Shown: piece after piece, positions 27,417-39,244 of the stretch
Layout: the number at the start of each line of letters is the position of its first letter
Position numbering within the stretch: the stretch's first letter is position 1
Assembly: GCA_013396525.1 (NCBI GenBank)
Contig: VWYX01000397.1
Span: forward strand, 372,001-436,000
Direction of reading: 5' to 3'
DNA: 64,000 bases
From: Chaetorhynchus papuensis
Lineage: Eukaryota > Chordata > Aves > Passeriformes > Rhipiduridae
The notes under the pieces: generated by a model
Seen by the model: the letters and a program-made list of their open reading frames with translations, nothing else
What the model was told of the DNA's origin: nothing
Databases searched by the model: none
Translations under genes and position numbers: made by a program

Positions 27417-29342
27417 GACACACACCAGTGTCCACACGAGTTAATATCGAGTAACACAGAGAAAGTTCTTCAGCAGGTGAAGCACAAAGCAAACTGCCCA
27501 TTGTGGCACCGGGGTATGGCACTTTCCAGGGAGGCAGGAACTAGGAATTCAGATCCCTTCAAGAAAAGGAGACATCTGAGCTTGGAGCTCCTAAACTGTA
27601 CATCTCTGAATGGCTGAATGAACCCGTCCTTTCTTTTTGGTTTGGCAAGTCCAGGCTTTCTTTAGCATTGTTCTTTTAAGAAATAGAGAAAAATATTGAT
27701 TTTTTTTTTCACAGTAGGAGAAAATGAGGGAAGAATCTATAAGAGCCACATCAAATGTGGGTGTTTGATCCAAATCAACAGTTTGATTCAGCTAAAAAAG
27801 TCTCACAGCCTTAATTCCAAGTGCGGGATATTTTATTAAGTACTCATATTCCCACTGACATTTCAAAATACATTCAGAAAATGCTCCACCTATATTTTGC
27901 ATCAGAGTTTAAAGAGAGCATTGGAAATTCAGGCAGTGAATTTCCTAATTTCCAAGTATTACAGGAAAACAGAAGCTTCTTTCAGAATGTTGAGCATCCT
28001 TTAGCCTGAGAAATATCTGGGACATTTTATCTCGCTGCAGAAAACAATGGCAAGTACAATTATTCTGTTTTCTGTCATTTTAAATTGTCACCTTTATGTA
28101 ATTAATTAAATATGCAACACAGAACTGTTATGAGAGGGTTAAGTGTGCTGGACAGTGTAGCTCTTATCTTGCAAGAGAGATTGGAAAACCTCTTGTCTAT
28201 ATCCTTCTGCAGGGCATTCCATGTTTCTTGCAGGGGCTGGGGTGAGCTGTGTACGACAGCCTGCCCCCATCTCACCTGACCCCCTTCTTACAGCTCAGTT
28301 GCATTAAATTCAGTGTAACAGTGCATAACAGTGCATAACAACCCCCACACCTCCTTCCTGCAGCATCAGGTGGACCCCATACCCTCAGATCAATCACACT
28401 ACGCACGTCTGGCTGCTCTGACATTGCTGCTCAGTCACCATAAAGGTCTAATGAACATTTTCTGTCTGCAGCTGTTTCTTTGCTGGTCTCGGGAGCAGGT
28501 GTGGGCTAAGTGAGTGCCCTGGCAGAGATTGCACAGCCTCAGAGGCACAGGCAAAGCACCCAGCCTGTAGGACAAAAGTCAGTCCAGGCTTTTCAAATTT
28601 CTCTGTTTTTAAAATATTGTTTCTGTCATATTTTTGGTCCCATCTTTCTTTCCCTCACATTCTCATATTAGTATACTTTATGTCAGAGGCATTTCTAATT
28701 TTAATGTCAGAGTAACAGAGTGGCTGTAGCTCCTCTGCTTAGTACATGAGCTGCTGTTTTTTCTAGAAGGTCTTTCAACAACACATCTCATTATCTCAGA
28801 AAAAAAAAATGATAGTGCATCCACCATGCCCTTATATCATGCTTCAAATTATTAAATAAACTTGTTGCTTACTATTTTCACTGTAAAGACAATGGAACAA
28901 AAACATTTGTGTCTGCCAGCAAACACGAAGTCAAACATCAGCTTTTAAAAGCTTTGCCCCATATAAAGTGCAAACCACGGCTTATGCTTCAGAAAAAACC
29001 TTACTTCTTTCTACTTTTCACCTGGTTTGTTGCATGCGGAAGCGTTTTATTGCGGCTCTGTTTTACAGAATCAGCTGCTTGCCGTGAGCATTCATGTAGA
29101 AGTGCTGATTTTACAAACATGTACATCCACCTGTCAAAGCCATAATTCACATTAAATGGAGATTGTAAAATTAACGTTTTTTCATGAACTAGGTTGCATT
29201 TGATCTTAGATCTGATGAAGCAAGAAACTAGGACAGAGCCATTTTGTGGTAATAAAACTGCTGCTGTTAATGTCTAAAATGTATATGATTTAAATGATTT
29301 AAAATTTAAGTGATTTCAATTGTTCATATGGGCCATTCACTT

Positions 29343-29405
29343 AAGACCTGAACTTGATGATCCTTGTGAGTCCCTTCTAGCTCAGAATATTCTGTGATTC
29401 TGTCC
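29343..29405 (+). mobile_element. CR1 3'-terminal fragment
   Basis: A short CR1 tail: 'aacttgatgatccttgtgag', then TCCCTTCTAGCTCAG, then ATTCTGTGATTCTGTC. The order and spacing match the last 60 bases of an avian CR1. It lies about 200 bp before another, longer CR1 piece in the same orientation. Confidence 0.85.
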
Positions 29406-29599
29406 TGTCACTCCATGTCCTTGTCAAATTTTTTGCAAATAATTCAAATTATATTTGGAAATTTCTATTTCAGTTTATCACTGATGATTCAAAAGAATAG
29501 CAATTTTATTTGGAATACCATTTCCTTGAGTTCCTGTACTACTCCGGGAGTCAAAGCAAAGCACTGACACATGCTAAATCTCTGTGAGCTCATTACTGA

Positions 29600-30045
29600 A
29601 GCAAGTTCAGGATAGGGCCACCAACACGATAGGGGCTGGAGCACTTCACTTAAGGAGTGAAGTTCCACTTAAGGAATGGGTCCTGCTCAGTCTTGAGAAG
29701 AAGAAGCTTCAGGTTGGCTGAACATCAGCCTTCCAATACCTATGAGAACATTGCTGAGGAGGTGAGATGAGCTTCCTCTCAGAAGTGCATGGGGCAGGAT
29801 GAGAAACAATGGGCACAAACAGAAAAGATAGGCTTGGCCTGGACACAATGAGAATCTTTTTTTTCAGGGAGCACAATCCTGTATTAAACCAGGCTGCCCA
29901 GAGAGGTTGTGCAGTCTCTGTCCATGGTGGGACTGGACCGGGTGAATAACTGGGTCTGACTCCACAGCTGACTCTGCTTCGAGAAGGGGGTTAAACCACA
30001 GACAGGTCCCTGAGGTGTCTTAGAATTTTCCTGTGAACCTATAAT
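29600..30045 (+). mobile_element. CR1 3' region, about 450 bp
   Basis: Seen in order: GGGCCACCAACACGAT and GGGGCTGGAGCACTTC (29616-29648); a decayed 'ctcagtcttgagaagaagaa'; GCCTTCCAATACCTATGAGA (from about 29730); GATGAGAAACAATGGGCACA (from about 29798); AGGCTGCCCAGAGAGGTTGTG (29890-29910); and a terminal GACTCTGCTTCGAGAAGGGGGTTA with a degraded tail. This is the collinear 3' part of an avian CR1. A small local duplication of 'acttaagga' sits at 29648-29676. Confidence 0.87.
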
Positions 30046-31944
30046 ACATTGTTTCAGAGGAAAAATGTCTATTAGCATGTCAGAAACATACTTAAATGCA
30101 ATACTGACACAGCAGGAGTTACATGAGGAAACCTCCAAGGTTTAGGCATCTCAAGAGACCTCCAACAATGTCATGCTAAACTGGATTTGTTCTGATAAAG
30201 GAGCTTTGCTGTGATTACGCATAATGATCCCTAAAGCCACAGGAGAATAGTATTTTCTCTCCTTGTCATAGGCATGGAAATGTCTACAGCAAGGTTGTCA
30301 TTGGGAAGGAAAAATTAAAATAAGAAGTTCTGACAGGAGGAACTCATGAAGTGTATCACCCTCGTGTAACAGTGGTTATGCACTAGAAGGGATTGCTTCC
30401 ACTTCTGCCATTCTTTTTAAAGAATTTAGCTTAAAGAATCTAAATCTCTAAGGCTCTGTAGCCTTTTATGTAGTTATTTGAATTTTATTTAGATGTAAGA
30501 TTCATGTTAAGTGGAGTTGTTTCTTCTTAGTCTGAAAGGGCTCTTCAAAATAATTTGCTGTGGCTGTCACAGTTTTCTCTTCTTCCCCAGCCAGAAGGGT
30601 AAAATCCTACATGAGATGTGTTTGTGGATTTCATGTACTGTTGAGTTGCATATTTAAAATACAGATTATTTGTGGTGACTGCAAAACAAGCTCTAAACAT
30701 AACTTATCTTTTCTGAATGTTTTAACTGCACAGTATAGGGAAGTTCATTTCACTGCCCCTTGAAGGTTGATTCTTGTTCTTGATGTTGGATTTTTTTGAA
30801 TAAACTGAGACTTGCTTTAAGGTAGTAAATCTATGCTTTTGCCAGGGATAAATATAGTCCTGGATTTAATTCATTAACTTAGCACCTTTAGATTAAAATC
30901 CAAACCGAAATAGTCAAAGAAATCTAACACTACCATAGACTCCAGCAAATCATCAAATGATACACTTCTGCAAAGATGACTGTTTTTTCAGGCATATAAG
31001 AAATAATTGGCTGACAACCTGGGTATATGAGTCTTTTCAGGAATAATTGCTTCAAAAGTGAAAAGAACAGCCACAAAGTGTGAGTCACTACATCCAGTTG
31101 TGGAAAACAGAAACTAAATATATTCAACATGCTCTAATAGTCATATATGAAGAAAGTAGAAACTTTCAAGCACTTTTGTAGGACAAACCTCCCACTTTCA
31201 AGTTTGAAGCATAAAGAGAAATGTAATTCTAATAAATAAAATGCTTAGTAGTCAATGAGGATTCCTTTGGAGTTTCACTTTTCAAGCACAGCAGAAGCTG
31301 AAATAAGCTGCCTTCAAATAGCTTTTAGGTGTTTGGAAAGAATACAAGATTACCATTCCTTTCAGACATCACAAAACCAGCAAAACATTTCTGTCCTTTA
31401 TATTTTCTTCAAAGCTTTAAAATTTCTTAAAGCTTTAAAGACTATACTGAAATATTCTGTTGTCAGAAATACCAGAGTAAAAGTATGAAGAGCAGCAAAA
31501 TTTGAAAGCATGCAGGTTTGAGCAGTTGCACACATTTTCCAAAGGTTTTCTTACACATTCTATCTCTCTTATCAAAAGATACTAAATCAAAAGTATATCA
31601 CAATAATGGAGCTTATATGTTCTACATAAACCAGTGATCCAGGCAATAATTACTCTATTACAAAAAATGCATTGTGGTATTATTGCCTTACATTTTAATA
31701 GTGAAAGTCAGAGGATGGTGGTTTTATTCTGCTATTTTAGTTCAAAAAGCAGATAATAGATCAGAAAAGGTTGGCTTCATACATCTATTGGTTAGAAATA
31801 AATAAATATCAAAACTTACAGTTGGCCCTAAGTTCAATTATATTTAAATTGCTGTGAGATAACTTAAAGGAGTGAGGAAAGGGCAGCAAAGAGAAGCATA
31901 ATATGAGTTTCCATTTTGGAGAGCAATTTTATAGCTGATAAGAT

Positions 31945-31991
31945 TGGTAGATGTCAGTAGCACATGGTAGATGTCAGTTTCATGGTAGATG
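31945..31991. repeat. Short tandem repeat, two and a half copies (period about 20)
   Basis: TGGTAGATGTCAGT at 31945 and 31965, then a partial TGGTAGATG at 31983. Confidence 0.92.
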
Positions 31992-34900
31992 AAAGTGGAA
32001 AATATAAGGAGGCAAGATCACAGAGATGAAAGAGGAATTTCAGGGAGCAGGAGGTCAACAAAAATCATAAAGGAGTTTAGCTCAGGTGCTTCTAAAAGCT
32101 CAGAAAATTCATAGGAGATAATAAGATAGTAGTATATAAAATAATTAATGGTGAAAAAGGCCAAACAGTGTATTTACTCTTTCTAATGTGACATCAGCAA
32201 ATGGTCAGTCTTAATTTTATCAACATATTTTTAATAGACAAAAGGGTATTCTTTGCAGAGTATGCATAAATAAGCTGTTGAGGTAACTTGTGCAAGAACT
32301 GAAGAAGAAAAAACTGCAACCTTTATAGAAGTAATAAAGACTTTACCACTCCTTCAGAGAAAATCCCAGTAGCTTGGGAGAAAGATGTTATTTTCTTTTT
32401 CCTGGAAATATGGTTAGCTAGAAAGTTTGGACATTTTGCAAAGCACCTCTGGAACTGAGGTTCCAGCTAACTGTGCTATTGGTCTTCACTACATTGACAG
32501 TTCCTTTGTCTTTGCTGTGGTGCAGTGCAGATATATTAGTTACCCTAACAAAACAAACAACAACAACAACAAAAAACCCACTGAAACAAATTATGGTTTC
32601 AAGTGCAAATTCACACCTTTCTGTGAAATATAAGTTGTACTTTCATATAGCAGCAGCAATAATGAAGACCTGACTTTTCCGTAATGTTCTATTGAAAACC
32701 CACTTAAATTAAATTGATTTTTTTTACTAGCAGTAATAAAATAATTCTTTATGTAAAATATGCAACTCTGGTACCACAGCAGTTTATGCTGCTTGTATGT
32801 TGTCATGACACTTCTGGGTAGGTCATTCCTTTTCCCACCCCACTTCTCAGAAGCACTTTAGATATCAAAATGTAGGGGTGCAGCTTCATTTCCTACCAAG
32901 TTTTTCCTTGCTATTAATTCAATATTTGTCATTGATGCCATGAAAAAGTGTTTTTCATCAAGGAACATGTGAGATCTTAGGATGCTCAGTACAAAATGCA
33001 ATCGAAGCTATTGATAACCAGGGTAGGAAACTGGCATAGTGATCTGATAACTTACTTGGGATTCCAATTAAGTCTACTTGAGTGTACTTATTGCCATTAC
33101 AACTTTGGATAATCCATTTAATCTTTCACAGTTCCCCACCACTAAAATGGGAAAATCGTTCTTTTCTTCAAGATACACTGGAAGTATTTGCTGTTGGGAT
33201 TGGAGTGGCAAAATTTCAATAAAAAATGCTATTTTAGGGAATCACTTATTCACTCTCCAGGAGGGTTAAAAATACAATATTATTGCTTCATAATAAGATA
33301 AATAGTAACATTTCTTTGCGATAATACTTGTCATTCTTACAAAATTCCTATGAAAAATACGTGGTTTTTCTTCTATCTTTTTTTTTGCCAGCCAACTGAA
33401 TGGTGACACAGATAATTGAGCAGTTTCATATTCTAACAAATGCAGTTTACCTGTAATTAAGTGTTGTCTGTGTGTAAGAAAGATAAAATAGTATGGACTT
33501 AAAGTCAGGATTAGCTGTAGAAGCTGTCTTCATCCTCAGGAAACAAATTAAAGGCACTGTTGATTAAATGGATGATTTCCAATAGTCAGTGTAGATAGTC
33601 CATGTACATCTTCCTGTCACCATCTTTTCTCAAAGTGACTGGTGTGTGCAAGTATGACAGCATTACTCCCATTCAGGAGAAATTAGGAGTTTACTGTGTG
33701 CAAGGAAGCACTGGAGATAATTTTATTTTAAATGTATGAAGAGATTTGTTGATGGCAGTTCAGGGTGTTGATGACCCCGATGCCTCTTTTTTTTATTACC
33801 TTCTTGGTAATTTGAGTCATGCAGGGATTTTTCAGGAAGTGTTTAATTTACCTCAACTCCTAGCACATTTAGAACTTGCTTTGTTCCTTAAAGCCAGTGA
33901 AACTGCTGGCAGGATGGATTTCTGTGCAACATGCAATGAAGTGTTAGGCCAAAAATAGAAAAGGATTAGAGACACTTAATAGCCAGTGATTTCCATATTC
34001 CAGTACACAATCTCAAAATTTCTCAACCTCCTTCCTAATCTTTATACCCATTTTTTTCACTGCTGCTCAGTCACACAGAGAACTGGGTCCATTTTCAAGT
34101 ACTTGCACTAGTTAATGGAATTCCTGACCCCAAATTAGGTTTTGAGGTGCCCCATTTCAGTATCTCCTCTCCTTCAGCCGACAGTTGCACATTAAGGGAC
34201 ACGAGGAGGTGGCAGTTTCCCTCATTCCCTCTCTTCCTAATTTGAGTACGAGGTTTTAAACTCTACTGTGCTTCAGCAAGTTAGTGTGCAAAAGTGGAAG
34301 ATGCTGGTTCAAATTTGATGAGGTAGGAGAGAGTTGAGAGCATATCTCTATTCCATCCTGATAGACAGCAGTTGGGATGGGGGAAGGGAAGAGGAAAAGA
34401 TGCCTCCCTGCCCTTCCCACAAGCTGTGTTTTACACAGGGGTAGGTACTGCCAAAGAAGCTTTCGCAAATCAAGCCCCACATGTCAGTCAGTTGGGAAGC
34501 ATTTCGTGGTAAGGCTCATCATAAGAGAAGCTGCAGGTAAACAGATGTCCTGAGGTGCCATGCATCCACCTCACTGTCAAAATGGAAGTGCCTACTATAA
34601 ATGTTTGCAGAGGAAACTGAGGGGTCACGGGCATATGTTGCGTACAGAGCTGGCCTGACACAGGTACTGGTGGTATCAAAATGATGGACATGTATCCCTG
34701 AAACTCAGCATTCCTGCCCTCTTTGTAAATACATCCTTGAGCATCTCTGAGAGTTCTCTCCTTCTTATTTGTTCTGTTTTGTTTTCTTTGGCCTTAGTGA
34801 GAATGGCCTCAAGAAGTGTCCTCCATCTGACGCTTGGAAGAATTGCTTATTTATTCCTGTGTTTTCTCTCTTCTTCTAATGGCTGTGTTTGAGATGGGTT

Positions 34901-36044
34901 GGAATTTTCATGATAGATGTAAATTGGAATTGCTTAGTATCCTTATCCATTCTCCTTCAAGGTAACTGGTTATAATTACTGTTTGAGGTTCAACTGTAGG
35001 TACTGCTATGACAAACTTCTGCTTCTCGATTTAGTACTCAGAACTGAGATGCAAATAAACATGAACTGAAATAATTAAATCAATTGCTAACTTTGACTGT
35101 TTTCTTGTTAATCTGTGTAGCCTTTATATTTTCAGAATAATAATGTCCAAATTCATCTTAGCTGAAGTAATTTTTTGGTTGAGATTCATTCCTTCCCCTC
35201 AGTACTCAGAACTAGCTCTTGCTTGAGGCAGTCATTTAATTTGTACAGAAATTTCTTCTCTAAACTTTGTTCCAATGTGACTTTTGACCAGTTTATGTGT
35301 GGATAGCTGAAACAATACCTTACCAACAGTTTATTAACTTCAGCTGTCATTTCTCTCCTTCAGTATTATATGTTCAATACTTTTTATGATTTAGAGGCCA
35401 TCATTATAACCTGCCAAGTATGTCTTTCAAATGGGGTGAATACACATTAGCTTTGAAGTTAAACATAATAGCTTCTGTTTGGCTTGGGGAGCTCTGGTTA
35501 CAGCAGGCATTTATTACCAGGTTTCTGTAGCTTTACTGTTCCAGCCTCCTCTCAGACATCCATTTCCCTTTCCCATTCACCATGAGTAGAATATTGCCTG
35601 TCGTTCAGCCTCCCTGTGGGCTGAGCTGCCCTGGGATGCAAGGGTGATGTGGCACCATCTCTGGTCCTTCCCAGGTTTTCTCATCCTCCTAAAAACCTGG
35701 CTGCTTCATTTTTACCTCTGCCCCCAGAAATGAAGGAAATTGTAACTAAGGAATGTGTCCACAAATTCCAGGGATGCATGGAATTAAACTAATTAGCTAC
35801 ATGGAAGATGTTCAGAACTAAGGAGGGGAACTCCTTGGAACAGAAGAAGACGGATGGTTGCAAGGGAAGCAGAAGAAAAGGATCTGGGGATGGCAGACAG
35901 GGTGGTTGTGTGTTGACAGCATTTGTTGCATGGTGGTGCACTGTTCAGGGAGAGCCAGCAATAGCTAAAGCTGGCTGCAGGGGGTATGTGGGAATGCAGG
36001 GTCAAGACTCCAAAATTATTTAAATTCTTAATTTCCTAGATGTC

Positions 36045-36419
36045 TCATAGGCACCTATGTGCAAATTCATCCAAGTCTAGCTGCCACTTCTCATTCCCTG
36101 AAATCCTAGCTCTTAACATTTCAGATGCCCGAGTGCAGTGTTGATGGAAGAACTGCCTAAACTTTGTTTGCTGTTGAGCAGCTGGACTCTTCCAGCTCTG
36201 CCAGGGTTCACAGGTTGAGCATTCCTCCATCTGATATTCTTTTTGCAGTCTTGTCTGTATTGCAGGACGCAAAACAGACATCAGACCAGTAGTAGTCTCT
36301 TTAGTAACCTGTGGAAATACAGGATGCACATTTACAAATTTTTCTGCTGGCTTTGATAACATTTCTTGGAGAAATACCTTGGTCTTTCTGTTTGCGTGAT
36401 CAGGAGGTGAGACTACCAC
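36045..36419 (-). other. Open frame of 124 codons, probably not a gene
   Basis: Reads from ATG to TGA on the minus strand. The composition is mixed hydrophilic, with no signal peptide, membrane segment, domain motif or repeat that I recognise. No splice structure, Kozak match or neighbouring exon supports it. It is listed only because no repeat I recognised explains it. Frames of this length are expected by chance in 64 kb. Confidence 0.15.
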
Positions 36420-36769
36420 ATGCCTTTAATGAAGTGCTCTGTTTTTACAAATCCCTGCCTGATATTGTTCCTCCTCACTAACCCATTTTTACAAAAAAAT
36501 AAACGGCAGATCTTTAGGTTGTAAGATTTAATATCCTAAGTTCTTGTTGTGAGCCATACACAGTCTGCCCTCCCAAGGACAGTATGACTTACAACAGATT
36601 GGGCATGGAAAGCAGAGGAAATGGCTTCAATTTTGAATCTGTCACCGAAATTTCCACCAACAAACTGAGTATCATTTCAGTGCTACAGGTGCACATTCAC
36701 TGTACATCTAACAACAGCTTAATTGTAATGCTAGGCTTTATTTTTGAAGATTAAGTTTTTAATTGGAGA

Positions 36770-37010
36770 TCAAATTGTCAGTGCCTGACTGAATGCAGCT
36801 CTCATTTATGTAATAAATTTATATCTAGCAGCTCCACTCAAGCCATTGGATTTGTACTAGGGCCGCTGAGAATGCTATCATCTTTAGAACAGTATAAACT
36901 TATTAGGATAACTGTTTGATCTCATAAGTGAATTCAGCAAGCTAAAATCACCCTTCATCTAAAGCAGGTAATTGCATTAGGGATAAATTAATTGATTTAT
37001 TTGATGGTTA
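36770..37010. promoter_or_regulatory. Candidate conserved noncoding element (composition only)
   Basis: No recognisable repeat or ORF. The stretch holds several homeodomain-type TAATT/ATTA cores, such as GCAGGTAATTGCATTAGGG and AAATTAATTGATTT, in unique-looking DNA. Conservation cannot be seen from one sequence, so this is inference. Confidence 0.2.
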
Positions 37011-37900
37011 TGTCCTGGAGCCTGCCAGGATCCTGAGAGTATGTCTCTCTTTACTCCCTCTTTTGCCTCCCAGCATGAAAGTGACGGAACTGGAAGAAAC
37101 GTGCAAGTTGCAAATTCAAGTGTGTCACCACTTACTTTTAGGTTATTTGTTGCTGTTTACATAGCAGCTCAGGTCTGTGTGACACATCAGGCAAGTAAAG
37201 CATCAGGTTACTGCCTGACAGCATGGGAAGCCTGATTGTTCACCACTTGGCTTAGGCATTCCTGCTTGCACAAAATGCAGGTGATGTGTGCATAACCTGA
37301 CGGCAAATTTGAATGCTCCGTTCGCCTGCCTTCCATTAGATTTTTGCTTTATGCCGACTAGAGAGGCATACCAGTGTAAGAGATGTGTGCTGCACCAGCT
37401 GTGGTCCTGGAACAGGAATCAGATGTGAAGGAAGCTTGCTATTGTGACAGCAAAGGGGCAGGAAGAATAGCCTGCCGTTGTGGAATCCTTTTCAGAAGTG
37501 ACATTTAGAAAGGCAAAATGCAGATGAAAAACGAGTGAAAATTTGTAAGGAAGATCTATCTTCTTTCCCATACCTCCCCTGTTTTCCTTTATTTGTATAT
37601 GTATTTCCTCTTTTATCTGTGTTGGTTTTTAATTCCTACTTGAATCTCAGATGATTTAAAAACAGTTTAAGGTCACCCATACAGAAGTATGGGTCATCAA
37701 TCCATTACTGCTACGTGCATCATACATCACCTCAAGTGCCTTTAATTTTGCTCCAGACTTCACCATACAGACAGTAATATATATGTTTGATTTATCCATC
37801 ATCATGTCATTATGAACACTGGTTGAATATCAGGCCTCTGGAAAGCATGTTCATCCTTTAGAGTCTACTGACAGGAGAGCACCGGTGTAAAAGACCTGGA

Positions 37901-37932
37901 GGGAGAGAGAGAGAAAAAAAGAAAGAAAGAGG
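37901..37932. repeat. GA-rich simple repeat
   Basis: GGGAGAGAGAGAG followed by A-rich GAAAGAAAGAGG; a purine-only tract on the + strand. Confidence 0.85.
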
Positions 37933-38659
37933 AGCAGAAGCACTTTTGATCTATTCCTTGGAAGTTGGACTTCATTAAACAGCTGCGTCTATCAATCAAA
38001 AACACTGATTCTGAGCAATCAGGCTTCATTATCTCCATTTGATGCAGGACTAATTGTTTAAACACACAGCGAGATGAAAGAAGTCATAAAAGTTAATCTG
38101 TTTGTTAAAACTTTTGCTTCTGGTAGATGATAGGGTAATTTTCATTGAAAATTAAATTGTAGAAAGTTATATATGAATGTGGCTAAATACAGCCTGGGAA
38201 ATTGTTCTGAAAAGAATATATTCTGTATCTTGGGATTAAAGTAAAACATCCTGAAATGTAGGAGTTGCTATGGAAATGCTTAAATTAAATGTAAAGCATG
38301 CATAAATTTTCAATATACACATCACTTTGGGAATTGGGGACATATGTTAGGGGGAAAGACATATACATGAAGACTAAGCAGAAGATAAAACATAGCTCTT
38401 TTTTTTTTTTCTCTGAATCTGTGTTTGGAATATTCCACTGGCATATCTATACTTCATTTTGAGTGCAGACCAAAACCCACACTGGAATACCAAAGTATTC
38501 CTGTGCAAACTTTGGGACAAGCCAGAAACGTGGGCCTGAGGTAATTGTGCAACCAGTGCCCTGTCTTCTCTTGCTGCACTGCAGCTTGGCCAGCTTTGGG
38601 CAAACAAGCTGAATATCCTGTGCTTCGTAGGAAGGTGCAGGGCACCACCACAGTCGATC

Positions 38660-38765
38660 ACAGCATGTGGTCGATCCTAGCTGGCCCTGTGTGAAGCAGA
38701 GCGGACAAGATGACTTCCAGATGTGCCTTCTGACCTCAGCTATTCCATGGTTTCCTGAAGTTGGA
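38660..38765 (+). mobile_element. CR1 3'-terminal fragment
   Basis: The + strand shows CTAGCTGGCCCTGTGTGAAG, then 'gacaagatgacttccagatg', TGCCTTCTGACCTCAGCTATT and CCATGGTTT. This matches the CR1 tail 'agctgaccctgcttgagcagg... gatgacctccagaggtgccttccaacctcagctattctgtg'. It lies under the longest open frame of the window (minus strand, 38447-38968), which argues against that frame being a gene. Confidence 0.78.
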
Positions 38766-39232
38766 ATTATCTGAATAGCCTGACATCTTCTTGTCCTTCC
38801 AACAGTCTGTCCACTGAGGAACAGATGTTCTTCAGAAGATGTACCTATAAAGTGAAAAAGACAGAAAAGCACACTGGGTGAATTCCACCCCTTTACCCCC
38901 ATTTTCCATGCACTGTGAATTTGACGCAGACTAAGGATTTGGAAGTGTACACTTTGCATTGTACACAAGAAATTGCCAGTTACCTAACAAGACACTCCTT
39001 TGGCCATGAGAAAAAATGCTTGGGAGAAAAGAAATGCTTAGCTTTTTGCTAAGTGCAAAAAGCTGTTGGTTCTGTGAGCTCTGTGTACTAAGCAGGGGAC
39101 AGCACACTGTGTCTTCTCTCCTGACCACCTTCAGGAAGTGCTGGACTTGCTGCACATGCACAGGATTTTCTGTACACGCCATAGGATACCAAGGGATGGG
39201 TTGGATGCAATGCCAAGAGTGACGGGTGTTCT

Positions 39233-39244
39233 GTACCGCGGTAC
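39233..39244. repeat. CpG-bearing 12-bp palindrome
   Basis: GTACCGCGGTAC holds two CpGs in a CpG-poor region; further CpGs (ACGT, CCGCC, TTCGAC) follow within about 60 bp. Confidence 0.9.

Larger units (their letters stand above)
30046..38659. other. Intron, no gene recognised
   Basis: AT-rich, with an (AAC)n-like patch near 32553-32572, the tandem repeat at 31945 and the GA-rich tract at 37901. Nothing coding was recognised. Confidence 0.65.

Noticed and set aside
34300..34325. GGTTCAAAT string resembling a tRNA T-arm B box
   Set aside because: No matching A box, acceptor stem or anticodon arm at the right spacing.
38447..38968. Longest open frame in the window (173 codons, minus strand)
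   Set aside because: A CR1 3' tail at 38660-38765 lies under its middle, read antisense. No domain or membrane pattern is recognisable and no splice context is present.
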